Assembly (NCBI GenBank): GCA_013180625.2
Contig: SNVD02002490.1
Location: 100,044 to 164,043 of the forward strand
From: Boswellia sacra
Taxonomy: Eukaryota > Streptophyta > Magnoliopsida > Sapindales > Burseraceae
DNA: 64,000 nucleotides
Direction: 5' to 3'
How positions within the stretch are numbered: the first letter of the stretch is position 1; each line of letters starts with the position of its first letter. Position numbers and translations under genes: made by a program. The notes beneath the pieces were generated by a model that ran no database searches, was not told where the DNA came from, and saw nothing but the letters and a program-made list of their open reading frames with translations. Positions 1-13,290 of the stretch are shown here, in pieces.

Positions 1-1435
1 CAGACGGTAAAGAAGTGGTTGGTTGTCGTTGGGTCTTTGTTATCAAATATCATCCTGATGGTACTATTGAACGCTTAAAAGTCCGTCTTGTTGCTAAAGG
101 GTACACTCAAACTTATGGTGTTGACTATAGTGAGACTTTTTCTCCTGTTGCCAGGCTCAATTCAATCCGCATTCTCATTTCTCTCGCTGTGTTTTTTGGC
201 TGGCCCCTCTTCCAGCTAGATGTCAAAAATGCCTTCTTGTATGGTGATTTACATGAGGAGGTTTATATAGAGCAACCATCTGGATTTGTTGCTCAGGACG
301 AGTTAACCAACTCTGTTTGTAAATTACAGAATGTTATTTATGATCTGAAGTAGTCACCTAAGGCCTGGTTTGAAAAATTGAGTGGCGTTTTGGCTTCGAT
401 CAACTTCTCTCGTTGTCAATTTGATCACTCAGTATTTGTTAAATATACAAGATCAGGTATTGTTATACTTGTGGTGTATGTAGATGATATCATTGTGATT
501 GGGAGTGATTCTAATGGCATAGAAGAAGTGAAAAGATAACTAAAGACACATTTTCAAACAAAAGACTTGGGGCAACTCAGATATTTTCTTAGTATTGAAG
601 TTTTAAGGAGTAAAGAATGTATCATTTTGTCTCAGAGAAAGTATGTGCAAGACTTACTTGATGAGACGAGTACGTTAGAATCTAAGCCAATAGAGACCCC
701 TATGGATCCTAATGTAATATTGGATGGTGACAGCAGTCCAGATTTTGAAGATAAGAAAAGATATAGAAGCCTTGTGGGAAAGTTGATTTATCTTACTATC
801 ATTAGACCTGATATTACTTTTGCAGTGAGAGCAGTTAGTCAATATATACAAAATCCGAAAAAGATCCATTGAGAGGCGGTATGTAGAATTCTACGATATC
901 TAAAACAGTCTGTTGGTAAAAGAATTCTTTACAAGAAAGGTAAAGAGTTCGACATTGTTGGGTATTCTGATGTTGATTGGGCTGGATCCAAAACCGATAG
1001 GAAGTCCACAAGTGGATATTGTACCTTCTTGAGAGGCAATCTAGTGACTTGGAGAAGCAAAAAACAAAATGTAGTTGCGAGATCTAGTGCAGAGACAGAG
1101 TATCGTGCTATGGCTCATACAACATGTGAGATTATGTGGGTCAAGAATTTCTTAACTGAGATTGGAATTGATTTAAAAAAGCCATCAAAAATGTTTTGTG
1201 ATAATATGGCTGCAACATATATTGCTAGCAATTCAGTTTTTCATGAAAGAACTAAACACATCGAAATAAATTATCACTTTATTTGTGAGGCTATAATGAG
1301 TGGAGAAATTATCACACCTTATGTTAAGTCTGAAGACCAAATTGGAGATCTTTTTACCAAGGCAGTTCATAAAAGAGTTTTTCTTCATCTATATTCTAAG
1401 TTGGGCATCGAGAATATCTATACTCCAACTTGAGG
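1..1435 (+). pseudogene. Ty1/copia pol fragment (reverse transcriptase-RNase H), copia-1
   Basis: One reading frame runs from the window start to the stop near 1431 and encodes the reverse transcriptase and RNase H end of a copia polyprotein. Visible signatures are [11 protein letters not shown], the RT block [20 protein letters not shown], the catalytic YVDD at about 477-488, the RNase H motifs around WRSKKQNVVARSSAETEYRA, and the terminal HIEINYHFICE block followed by DQIGDLFTKA. Three in-frame stops at 351-353, 537-539 and 870-872 break it, so it is dead. Frame is otherwise kept. The gag, protease and integrase parts and the 5' LTR lie before the window. It is followed by a polypurine tract and an LTR, and points towards the 3' end of the neighbouring SNM1-type gene. 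Confidence 0.93.
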
Positions 1436-1440
1436 GGGAG
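1432..1440 (+). other. Polypurine tract of copia-1
   Basis: The purine run GAGGGGGAG directly follows the pol stop codon and directly precedes a TGTTA LTR start. This is the standard place for the plus-strand primer of a copia element. Confidence 0.75.
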
Positions 1441-1610
1441 TGTTAAATCTCTATATAGGAATTTAGGATTGTGTTCCTATTAGATACATATTTGATTCTC
1501 TCTTTCCTATTTTATTTCCCTTAATGTACTATATATATGTACACCTATTTATAATGGAACATACACAAAAATATTTCTCCTAAATTCGTTTCTCACTTTC
1601 TCTCTCAACA
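1441..1610 (+). repeat. 3' LTR of copia-1
   Basis: The LTR starts TGTTAAATCT right after the polypurine tract. The proposed end is CTCTCAACA at 1610, giving a TG...CA repeat of about 170 bp. It has a TATATATA stretch near 1530 and a TAATGGAACATACACA segment typical of the R region of such elements. The 5' LTR is outside the window, so the 3' boundary rests only on the CA end. Positions 1611-1865 then hold the 3' flank of the SNM1-type gene. Confidence 0.6.
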
Positions 1611-1865
1611 TATCCTTATTAGTATAAGAAAGAATCAAGTATAATAATTTTTTCACCTGGGAGGCACGAAGAATGGTAAAAATCTGCTGTGTAATTAACC
1701 ACCACGCCTGTTTGAACTCCAAAGTGGTAGCTAAACAATGAGAGGTCAGTGATAATAGCAATAAACCAACCTGAGGACACTGTTGACCAAATTTGCCCAT
1801 CTTTTCTTTGACTGAGATAAAAAAAAAAAAATGTGATATATGTGATGAATGCAAAAAGATTAAGA

Positions 1866-4475
1866 CTAGAACTCGAATCTCCTCTTGGCACGTTTGTTGG
1901 AATTCATGAGGTCCACTAATGAGGGAAGAGGCCGAGGTACAGGCACATTCATTGACCTATACAACTTTCTGAAGCTCTCATTAAAATGACTCTTACCAAG
2001 TTCTTTCTCCACCGGCTTCCCACATTGCACAGTACTAACATCTATTCCTATCTTGTTCGTGAATTTATTCTCATAATTCACTTCAGCTTCCGCCTCTCCA
2101 GATGAGAATTGTAGCTCCGTTCTATTGACAATTATTTGTACAGAGTTATCTTTCATTGATTCTTTATTCCTTTCTTCGCATGAACCAACATAAGATTGTA
2201 AAGAAATCTTATGAACCTGTTTTTCTAGCAACTTCCCATTCTGTCCTGCAGTAACAGCCATCTCTTCCTTCTTCTCATAAACATTCTCACAATTTGTTTC
2301 AGCATCTACCTCTCGAGATGCAAATTCTGGTTCTGTTTTAGAGACACTTATCTGCTGAGGGCCCTCTTTCATGGATTTTATTTTCATTTCACAAGAAAAA
2401 TTAGAATCCTCAAGACTATGTCTTGCTCTACCAAATAATGTCACAGCTGGCCTTTTGCCTGGAGGAGACAAACTCAATAGCTCTTTCCTCGAGGGAGAGC
2501 TTTTAACTGGCTGTAATTCAGATTCTACAGAAGTTTGGTTGGATCCTTCAGCCATGGGAGCACAGCCAGTGACTTTCACTGATACATCCACTTTCAAAGA
2601 ATCTTCCGCACTAATGTCCAGAAGCTTCCAAAGAGGATCATCTGAAGTTATCTGACCACCAAAACAGTGCTTCCTAACATAATCCAATTCCATTGCCCGG
2701 CAACTGGGTGTTGTTGAAACCACACGTTTAGGTGCAAGAAGTTGCAGAGCCCACTCTAATTCCTCCCTGGATGAATGCATAGAGTAACAAACATGCCAAA
2801 CACCAAACTGGTCCCTCACTGCTTCATTGAATCTAAGCTTTTTTTTACTTGAAGTCTCAGAATATTCTTCCTCACATGCATACCACTGTGCTGAAGGGCG
2901 GATAATGAGAGGCTCAGGCTGAAAATTAACTCGAGCCTCAGCAAGCTTTGTAGTTGCTCTTTCATACAGTTTAGGAAATCCATCAAACATCTTAAAACGA
3001 GAAGATGGATCTTCAGAGAGAATTTCAGGAACTGTGAGCATCAGAGAATGGAAACATTCTGGATTGGCAGCTTTATCAACGAATATTTTGGACCCAAAAG
3101 TTTGCGATACAGCTACCAGAATTTCTTCCTGTCCGAGAAGATCACAAGTCAGATACACCACAGGCGCATCAGGGTGCTTCCATATACAACTGATAACCTG
3201 CTTCACAAATATGCAACATTAAATGTTCCGTGGGCTCATCTTGTTCATATCAGATGATGTGCTTGCTTAACCTACAATGGAAAGAAAACTTACATACCAC
3301 ACACGCATACGTGCAAACACACACATTAAGTCCATTAGCATACTATAAAATTCAATAATTTAAAATTATGTTGCAAAAATTGCTCCTAATCAAAACGGCA
3401 TTTTTTATAATAAGGGGTCAGTCTCTTGACATTCATTTGCATCTATTCTGAAACAGTTTACGACAATCTATACTTCCAATAGCCCTATAGAAGCGTCTAC
3501 TTTTGCACATCCATTGTAAACACGCATTCATAGCAAATGAAAATGATTACTGAAGGTCCACACAACAGAGATACATGGAAGAGCAGCCGAGAGTGCCTGA
3601 CAAATTGCCGAATGCTTACTGGGAAGTTTCTGAGAGAACTTCCCAAACGTGCAATCAAGGAAAACATAATCAAGTCGACATCTGGGCTCCTTTCCTTTCC
3701 TGCCGACATGTTTCTCCGGTAAATTTTGTAGGCACTCAGGTGTTAGCCTGCAATCTCCAGTGTGCAGGATGATACCAAAATTGCCTTCAAACAGGAACAT
3801 GACTGCTCCTGAAGTTCACATAATCCATGCAACACAAGGAACTATCTGTCAATAGGGTCCCCCCATATCATTCTAGGTTACATATTAACATAAAATAAAT
3901 CAATCAATCAACCAAAAAATATTATCAAAATTTCCATCATTATTCACAATCAAAATTAAACCAAATCCACAAAGGCAAACAAAACCCAACACCGAAACTC
4001 AGAGCATCCAGTGAAAGGATTTGAAAAACCAAATCAAATCAATGAAACGCAAAGAAAATAACCAAACAATCATCAAAAGAATGGAATCAATGACCCACCA
4101 GGGCAATGATTAGCATCAAAAGCGGAAACCGTGAATTCCCCATCTGGATCATCAACAACCAACGTCTGCCCCACCTCAATTCCCACAAACAAAGACTCAT
4201 CAAGCTGCAAAAACCCACAAACCAAACGAATTCCACCATCTTTCAAATCAGAACAAAACAACCCCAACAAATAAAATAAGCCAAACCTGAGGATACTGTT
4301 GAAGAAGGAGGGATTTGGTGAGATGGGTCGAGTAAATTGGGAAGCGAGAGCACGTGGAAATGCCAGCGGTGTGGTCTTTGTGAGCATGTGTCAAGAAATG
4401 ATGCCTCTTTCGTCTGGAACTTGGAGTGAACGTGTCCACCGAGAAGGGTAGCCCTTTTGGCATTTCGATTGGCAT
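1866..4475 (-). CDS. SNM1/PSO2-family DNA repair metallo-beta-lactamase (plant SNM1-like, DCLRE1 family)
   Basis: Four exons on the minus strand: 4475-4287, 4204-4099, 3808-3597 and 3197-1866 (612 aa). Phases close exactly (0, 1, 0). The start at 4475 gives MPIEMPKGLPFSVDTF, the family-like N-terminus; an in-frame ATG at 4565 would add 30 residues. Metal-binding motifs are HAHKDH (residues 30-35), H96 in DANHCPG and D117 in HTGDCR, followed by the beta-CASP part with LDCTFG and VVYLTCDLLGQEE. The family acts as 5' exonucleases in interstrand cross-link repair in the nucleus; this substrate is inferred from the family. The last ~230 residues are acidic and low in complexity, with no recognised domain. 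Intron 3 uses a GC donor (CAG|GC at 3597), the only phase-consistent choice. No stops or frameshifts: apparently functional. It is not the shorter Apollo-type paralogue. Confidence 0.9.
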
Positions 4476-5710
4476 CTTCGCCCAATTGCTCTCGCCGCTC
4501 TGTTCGTTGAGTGGAATAATGGGAGAAAATTTAAAGGTTTTTTTTTTTCCTGAGTCAAAACTCAAAAGCTTCTATGGGAAGAAAGAGCTGATAAATGGGA
4601 GGGAAGTTTTGTTGGATTGTTAATGGCGGCAGTTATCAAATTTTTAACGTTGTTAAAGCTTGGGTAAAAATCACTCACCTCCCTGTGGTTTATGAAAATT
4701 CTTAGAAACCCTGATCCTGAAAGTTCTTAAAATTTCTAATATACTTTTGCTTGTCGTCTTTATAAAATAGCATTATTAATTAATAAAAGAAGAGGTTTTT
4801 GTAATAAAATTATAATTTTTACCACTTTATTTTTAAATTTTATACACTTATCAAGTTCTTGAATTTATCACATTGAACAAATATGAATCCTACATTCAAT
4901 TTAATTTTATGAATCAAGATTGAGACATTTGTATAGAGAAGCTCCATAAATAGAGTCATGTAGTTGTAAAAATCGTCCAACCTTGAAGGCTAATAAGAAT
5001 CACTCTTCCCTCTTTATTTTTCTCTTACTTCAATCTCTCTTCTTACTTAGCACCCACTTTACGTGTCTCTCACGTCCAATATTGCATAACCAAAACCTTT
5101 CTTGTGATATAGTAACTTTACTTGACACACGATCCCACCTCAAGTTCAATTATACACTTGTATACCTATCCAGTATCTAACTTAGTAACTCTCCAATATA
5201 TTTAAAAGTTTGAACCAATTTTTCAAATTTACAGGATCTAATTGAGACTTTGGAAACCTTGGGGGAGATCAACTGTTTAACCCGTATATTTTACTGCCTG
5301 CAATAACAGAGGATGTCAATGGGCCGTGCTGACCTGTAATTGAGCCCGGAATTGCCTGTAAAAACCGTGGACCAAGGATATGAGCCCACGGGCCAAGACA
5401 AAATTTTAAGAAAATAAAATGATATTTTTATTCTAATCGACTAAAAAATTTTAATATTTATAAATATTTTAAAAAGCTAATATTAATACTTTTTAAGTTA
5501 CCTTACATGATTACAGATTTAGTAAAATTAGATATAAAATTTAAAGTGTTAGTTTTAAGATCTATGGATCTAAGGTGTTAACCAAAATTTCGTGGATATT
5601 TATGTAAATTTCTCTTAAAAGTTTATTAAACACTTGTTTGTGTTTAGTATTTTAGTTTATCATGCCTACTAACATATTTTATAATAATGATAATATTTCA
5701 CAATTATTAG

Positions 5711-5935
5711 TTTATAAAATATGAATGGTTAAATAAAATTCTAAAAATTAAAAAAGAAATTTCTCTGAAATTAGAAACAATAACAAAAAAATCTAGTGAT
5801 TAACTCATTCACACATGATGGTACATTAAGATAATATAAAAGCAAATAATAATATCTTGAGATGTGTAATTAATTAAAGATTTTCATCATGTAATGATAG
5901 CTAAAATTTAAAAGATATAAACAATTTAATTACAA
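5711..5935. repeat. Direct repeat, copy 1
   Basis: Starts TTTATAAAATATGAATGG and includes the blocks CTAGTGATTAACTCATTC and ACATGATGGTACATTAAG. The same ~220-bp order recurs 276 bp downstream with small indels and substitutions. No coding potential. Confidence 0.85.
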
Positions 5936-5986
5936 TCTGAAGAGTTTAAAATAACTATTTAATAAAAATTATATAGAATTAGTTTT

Positions 5987-6205
5987 TTTATAAAATATGA
6001 ATGGTTAAATAAAATTCTAAAAATTAAAAAAAGAAATTTCTCTGAAATTAGAAATAATAACAAAAAAAAATCTAGTGATTAACTCATTCACACATGATGG
6101 TACATTAAGATAATATAACAACAAATAATAATATCTTGAGTGTGTAATTAATTAAAGATTTCATCATGTCATGAAAGGTAAAATTTTAAAAAATATAATT
6201 ATTTT
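5987..6205. repeat. Direct repeat, copy 2
   Basis: Second copy of the unit starting at 5711, same strand, with about 50 bp of unrelated AT-rich DNA in between. The copies differ mainly in A-run lengths and scattered substitutions, so the duplication is local and not very recent. Confidence 0.85.
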
Positions 6206-8029
6206 AATAAAAATATGAATAGTTAAAATTAACTAGTTAATTAAAAAATTTATATTTTTATATATTTGTCGTTAAAATCACTCTTTAATTAATGAACCGT
6301 ACATGTTGAACTTTATGTCAACGAGCACTAATAGGTCCATGGACCCAATGCAAGCCCAATTAGGGTCGCAAGCAGAGTCAAACGGACATTAATGGACTTT
6401 ACTACAGCCCAATTCACCCCCATGAATTTGTATAATGATGATGATGATTATACTTATTATTATTATTTAAATAAAAAGCTTTTTTTTTTCTTATTTTCTT
6501 GTTTGAATTAGCCTATACATTGGTTCGAAAGGGTACATCTCGATTAATATGAAAATAATTCAAGACACTAACATAATCATATATATAATAGACTAATAGC
6601 AGGTCATAGCTTTATGTCAATACATCGTTTTCATGAAAAAGTTAACAAATTATATTCGCTTACACACTCTTAAGTAACCCATTAAGAAATTATGACTAAA
6701 AGAAATTATGACTAAAAGTTCATTGTACTTGACTCCTAATTACGATAGTTTAATAGAATAAATGAAGAGGTAAAGCAACACAAAAGGGCGTGAAGTGATT
6801 GATCAAAATTTCAAATGATTATATTTTCTTTCTGCCATGATTTCAATTCATTGAGTCGAGCAAGAATAATAAACAAATTAGCAACAAAAGCACTTAGGTG
6901 ACAATTCATCCCCGTGGCCTAACACAATCAATTATCAATTATGAGCAAAGTTGCATACATTGCATTGAAGCATAGCAGCCATTGAAGTCCAAAATTGGTC
7001 TTGTCGTACATGTAGACATCTACATCTAGATTGGGAATGATAAAGTCTCCGTTCAATGTATGTTATCTAGCGCCAACAAGCATCTACCCAAGTCCCCACT
7101 AATTAAAGTTCATCCACAGCTTGTTTGTAAATGGGTTTCCTCTCAAACCAGTCCATCAATGCCACAATTATAGGGTAATTGCTAGGGTGCAACCGGAGCA
7201 TGGTGAACCCACCGTTTAATTCCGCAAAAAATTAAAAAAAAAAAAATGTTAAAAGATTCGAGAAGAGAACCCTAAAAAGTTGGGATTTTGAAAGGGTGTG
7301 CACCATACACTTCACTGGGTGCTGCATTTATATTACTTTTTACATCATTTTATCATTTATCTAATATTGTTGGATTGATTATTATCTACTTATCACATCA
7401 ATTAAAAAGAAAAAAGTACATATATCCAACCATGAGTAGTACCACATTTACAATGTCTATATACAAAATGTTATATTGTATATACCATATAGACTTAAGT
7501 ATAGCATTATTGATCCCTCTAAATATATGGGAAATGTAATCCTAGACTATTAAAAGACAAAAAATGATATGCTTCAAAACCTGGCAGTGATGTTGCTGAC
7601 AAATTTCTAAATCAATCTAATTTATATATATACTTCAATCAAAATATATGACATCCTCAAATCTAACCCTTATGGATATAGACGTGGCAAGATTTTACAA
7701 GAAAAATCGTGACGAAAGGCCATAAAACAGAATCTATTCAGAGTGAACTTGTATACGGCATCCATGTTACAAATGCAGTGATCAACCTTCCATTTACAAT
7801 CATCAAGATATTGTTACAAAATCAAGAAACCCAGAACCCCCCCTACATCTCAACTTTCTCACTTGCCGCGTGTCCGTCGGTGTGTTTCAAATAGGAAATG
7901 TAAGACACTGCCACCTTTTGAAGGCATAGGAAGTATGAATACCAAGTCTTTTCATTGCAAGTGAGATACCACTACATTATGCATTTTGAGGAGGCTAGGA
8001 AAGATACTTGTTTTGGTATTTACACTCAT

Positions 8030-11000
8030 TCAAAAGGGTCTGGTTCTTGGGGATGCACCTGGCGTTTGTGCTTTTAATAGAGAGCTTTCAAGCCAAGGAT
8101 CATTTATGTATCTTGTATTTGGTCTCACTGGAAATCCTGAGTAGTCACCTAAGCTATAGCTGCTTTGTCCGACTGTGGAATAAGCTGGGTGAGGAGGGGA
8201 AAGAAAACAACTTCTCTGTGCCACTCCATATTGTCGTAATGGACTTGAACTTGGAGAAACCGGCAAAGAGGTGATCATTCTGGCATTTTCCCTGCATACA
8301 AGACCATGATGAAGAAGTTAATGCGAAAGTTAAATATGACAGAATGCAGACAAGGGCACAGGAAAGGAAAATATTTACTACCTTGGAATATTCACGGCTC
8401 TCGAAGTTGTGACCAACGGATTCGTTATGTAATCTCCATCACATACAGTAATACTTCTTCGGGTGGGATGAAGATCTAACACTGGCTGCTCAGGGAGAAC
8501 AAGAAACAGAACAATTAGCTTCAATTCTGAATTTAATTACTGATACCCAAATTTGAAATACATAGGTTTACATTTAGAAGTATTTCTAAATAGTCATAGC
8601 AAAAATGTGCACATAAAATAATCATTAGTAAAACGGTGGTGATTATTAATAATTCCCTTCAGAAACCCTTTTTGTTATGATGTCATCTCACTATGCCCAA
8701 AGCAAACTGAGGTTTAGGACAAGAATGTGATGCATCTACAGGGACAACAACTAAGAGAGATTTAAAGGCCATTTAAGGAAAAAATTCTACGGACAATTGT
8801 AGCATTAAATACAAAAATGGAACTCCATCCAAGTACTACTGCAATCATCAATCTAAACCCGCAGTTGAACATTGTCTCACTTCTCACAGTTTATTTTTTA
8901 ATTTTTTAATTGGATTAGGGGTAGCCTACCCTCTCACCAAATAGGCTCACCATGTATCCTGATAAAACTGGATACAGTCCTGGGTTGCAATTAAGACCCC
9001 AAAAAGGCCACAAGTTAAGACTTCCTGCCAGCTTTGACTTGCATGCTACCCAGTTAGCAAAGAATTACTCGTACTGTAGTCTCGTGCAACTGGCTATAAG
9101 ATTATCAAATGCCAACCAACGACTTAGCAAGAGCCTTAATATCATATTGCAAATGATTTGCCTTGCAACAATTAAATTTATATTTATCATTATACTAACG
9201 ATGCTGAGGAAACCTGGGTGTAAAGAGTTCACATCACTCAAGGAAATCTCAAGGGTAGACATAAATGGCTGTACATGCATAAAGCCTAGTGCAAGATTTC
9301 TCAAACAGTAGAAGAAATAAATTGGTATCATGATATGCGTGCTATTGTCCTGGAGACGCAGAACCAGTTCTTAAAATCATTTTGATCACAGCCAAAACAT
9401 GTAAATTCCAATTCTAAACCAGCATCAGTTTTTTTTTTTTTTAATTTTAGATGGTAGAAAATCTAAGTACTGCAAAACTTCAGTAAAACATAAATCTTAA
9501 TGGCCATACCGGTGTGCGGCTTCCATCAAATGTGTAAGGAAAGGAATCCTTGGCTAAGTTGTTGGCAGCTCTTGGTGTTGCTTGGTCACAAACAAAAGGA
9601 TGCTCTAACAGTGCTTGAGCTGTAGGACGTGCAGAAGGGTCTCGCTGCAAACATTGCTTTATAAAGCTTTTGGCATTATTAGAAAGGTGATCAGGAATTT
9701 CAGGAATATCTTTGCTGTTTCCAATTTTAAATATTGCAGCCACCTGTCAATCCAACAAATAAACAATTTTTGTTCAACACTTTAAGCTGGAAATACAAAA
9801 AGAAGCTTTACATATAAATAAATTATGAATGCTTTATATCGCACCCCTTCATATTGGCTCCAAGGTGGTTTTGACGTCGCCATTTCAAGAATTGTACATC
9901 CCAAGCTCCATATATCCACAGTGAGACTGTAGCCATTTGTATTCATCACAACCTGAGATTAGAAAATCAGACAGACATGAGAAAAAGCATTGCAGTGAAC
10001 GACAGAAACTGTTAAGGAAAAGTATTAGCTCGAAATAATAGTAGGAAAAATCATAATTAGTTTAAAGAAATTATGCGTGAATAATCTTCTATAAAGGACA
10101 CGAAGAAATGGCAGATGGGAGGAATACCTCAGGTGCCATCCAATAAGGACTGCCCTTGAAGGAAAGCATTGAAGAACAAGCAGTTATCTGATACAGAAAC
10201 AGGAGGTCTCAGCAGTGCCATTAATGAATAAGCTAATGCAATGTCAGGAGGACAAATATTCAGTTACATACAATTACTAGATTCTGGTCAACTACTTAAC
10301 GAGTTATACAATTGTTAGATAAAGATGGAATTTATACATCCTATGCCCACATGCCACAGGCAGTTCAGTAAAAAACACATCCAAAGAAGGCTGCAGACTC
10401 TATACAGACAATTAATTGGGGTCAAAATAATGATAACTGAAAGCACTTTTCTTTATTCCTTATTCTCTGGAAAGAGAAAACTGATATGCCATGTTTCAGT
10501 AGTCTAGCATTGTTTATCTTTGGGCTAAGATGAGATATATACATGCTTGGCCATGCCAAAGTCAGCCAGCTTGATTTCACCATTAGGATCTACTAAGATG
10601 TTTGCCCCTTTAATATCCCTGCCAAGCAATACATGTCACTTTAAATTTAAGAGGAAGAAGCAGATTACATAACAAAACCATTAAGGTAATCCCTATTATT
10701 AAGACTCATACCTGTGCACTGTATTTCTTGCATGTAAGTAAGCAAGTCCCGAAAGAATCTGCTTGGTATAAGTTTGAATAACAGGTTCTTTAAAGGGACC
10801 ATATTCCTGAAGCAATTTGTGGATTGAACCACCAGAGACAAATTCCAGATAAACCGAGAGTGATTCATCACCCTGAGAAAATAACAATCCACATTTGTTA
10901 GGCAGCATGGTCCTATATTCAATTGATACTGAAATCGTTGAAGTGTTATCAATTTAGAAACTAATTTTCAGCAATCCTTTTTCGGCCCACCCACTCTATT

Positions 11001-13204
11001 TTATTTAAGAACTTGTGCAAGATTATGTGTGTGACAGCATGCATTCAGGCACAGTTTTTGCCTTTAAAGCCTTAGACTAATGCTTACCAGTTCACTTCCA
11101 TAGTATCGAACTATGTTTGGATGAGAAAGCTGACTCAGCAAATTTATCTCCTGTTGACAAAAGAAAGATAAGTCAGGCCACAAATCCATCAAGTGCCAAA
11201 GAGCTGACAAATCGTAAACTAATATCCAAGTCCAATTTCCAATGAGTACATAACAAAAAGATTCAATAGACATCAAGCATCACGCACAGTATATTCAACA
11301 AAAAATTAGATTAAATTAATAACCTGATTTAGTTGCTTGAGAGATTCTCTTGATGACTGATCATCTGAAACAACTCTGACTTCTTTTATCGCACACATCT
11401 GCCCACTTTCACTGTCAAAGTCACAGATAAAAAATCAGAAGAATATTATAAATTTAAGTTTAAAAAACAGGTTTTTCATAGCATTTGCCATGATAAATTT
11501 GTATTTTAAACAAGAACTTGCTGTAACAGACACAGATAACCTGAAATTAATCCATAAAACGTCTGCCATTACCTATTAAATCCAAGGTAAACATGGCCAA
11601 AAGTCCCCCTTCCCAAAAGCTTTCCTTTCTTCCATTTAGACAGATTACCTTCAGTCACTCCACTGTTTCTCGAGCACGGCAAAGCAGAAGGGCTAGTAGG
11701 AGAACCGGGGGGAAGAGGCAGCCGATGACATTGGGTTTTACCATCAGGAGACTCAATATTCACACCAGACAACCGCGGATGCAGAGGCGATGTGGGGCTT
11801 GTAGGCCCTCTTGACCCAGCACCCGGACTTCTTGGCATCAAGTTGAACTTGGGCTCCCCATGACCTCTCTGATCAGCATATGACCTGTATCACAATTGAA
11901 CATCAGCACTTTAGAATCAAACTGAAATAAATCTTTCAACGCTTAAATGTATAACAAGCTGAAACCATTCATCAAATGCTTAATTTTACCTCTAGCGAAC
12001 ATCGAATCATAACCGTACAAACGCACAGATATCTCCAAATTTTTTAGTCATTTTACAATTTGAAACTGAGTCCAATATTGGCAAGAGATGTTAGAAATAC
12101 AAATATAAGACTCAGTCCAAGAATTAACAGAGTGAAAACTTTAAAAGATGACCAAGTCCTAGAAGGTGAACTAACTAACTAACAAACAGACAACATAAGC
12201 CCATGTCTTGTGTTATAATTGGAAAGAGGAAACAACCCATTTCACGAAGCAACCAACTCTCACAAACCAAACAACTTGCTGAAAGCAATTAAATTTCAGT
12301 CCAAAAAGGCTGAGAGAAAACACAAAACTGACAATAAAAATCAGTAACCTGTCTTTGGTTTGGACGTTTGGACAATCTCCTTGTACAAAGCTAAGCAACC
12401 AACTCTGACACCACAAATTTCCAACACAGAAAAGAGAGAAAAAAAAATTAAAAACATATATATAAAAAAATTAAAATTTCTTAATTTTAAGATGAAACAA
12501 GCTATCAACGAGCTTATCATCTAAATTTCTTGACCAATTAGAACCCATTAAATTAAATATTATTTTTTTTTTTGGGGGAAATTTCTCTTCTTAAATTGCA
12601 TAATAGACTCTATTTACATAGATCTCTATCGAGACTTGTTATAAGCTTTTACAAAAGAGTCCTAGTCAACCAAGCCAACTGATACACAATAAAAATGATC
12701 AAATGAATCGATCAAAACGACAAGTCGTTTAATCAAAACAAGCAAATTAAACCAAGAAACCAACCTATAAACACCAATAGCATGATCAATCCCATTCACG
12801 GGATCATCAGAAGACACAGAAGAGCCGGCGCTCGACACCGAACCCGAACCTGACCCGCATCCCAACCCGGTTCCATGATCACTCTGCATGGAGGACACGG
12901 AGGGTCTCGGCAAAGGGTGTCCCTTCCTCTCCCCGGAGTCGGAGTCGAAACCCGAGAACCCGGACGAACCGGCTCCGGAGATGGTGAAATCCCGGCTCTC
13001 ACGCGGCGAGTTGCGCGTGGGAGTGGAAATCACCTCATCGAAGCTCCTGGGCTTGCTTCCGTTGAGCTTCTTCTTGTCGTTGGAGGATGACTTGATGAAA
13101 TTGAGGTGTTTGCTCTGAGGGCTGCTGCTGCTGCTGCTTGGAGACTCTGCTTTGTTGGCGGTGGTGGTCTTGCTGGAGGATTTCTTGCTCCACCAAGCAG
13201 GCAT
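8030..13204 (-). CDS. MAPKKK3: MAP kinase kinase kinase 3-type protein kinase (MEKK group)
   Basis: Eleven exons on the minus strand: 13204-12765, 11884-11573, 11411-11324, 11150-11088, 10872-10712, 10618-10543, 10187-10128, 9952-9845, 9743-9510, 8485-8382, 8291-8030. All introns are GT-AG and phases close to 635 aa. The N-terminus [12 protein letters not shown] is followed by a ~200-residue Ser/Pro-rich regulatory region. The kinase domain shows the Gly loop GRGTFGHVY, the lysine of [33 protein letters not shown] and [21 protein letters not shown] Ser/Pro-rich tail holds [16 protein letters not shown] and ends near PRTRPF. This tail and the N-terminus match Arabidopsis MAPKKK3 rather than YODA or MAPKKK5. 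Family role: cytosolic MAPKKK feeding MKK4/5-MPK3/6 immune and developmental signalling. Exon 1 is GC-rich. Intron 9 (~1 kb) contains unrelated ORF noise. No lesion seen. Confidence 0.95.
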
Positions 13205-13290
13205 GGTGGCAAAACGGCGGCTTTTGGGGGAGGTGGGGACTGAGGAGCTGGGGAGGAGTAGAAGAAAAGATTGGATTTGGGTTGTGAGGG

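Larger units (their letters stand above)
4566..8029. other. Intergenic DNA between the SNM1-type and MAPKKK3 genes
   Basis: AT-rich DNA without a supportable gene. It holds the promoter side of the SNM1-type gene (next to 4475) and the 3' flank of the MAPKKK3 gene (next to 8030). It includes an imperfect direct duplication (listed separately) and a CTCCCTGTGGTTT motif at about 4680 that recurs at about 17690, so some of it derives from dispersed repeats. The short open frames here, such as 7288-7539, show no recognisable protein. Confidence 0.6.

Noticed and set aside
3528..3596. Extension of SNM1 exon 3 beyond 3597 to a GT donor
   Set aside because: Possible GT donors give the wrong phase for exon 4 and add residues not seen in the family.
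8952..9311. Plus-strand 119-aa ORF
   Set aside because: Lies within intron 9 of the MAPKKK3 gene and has no recognisable domain.
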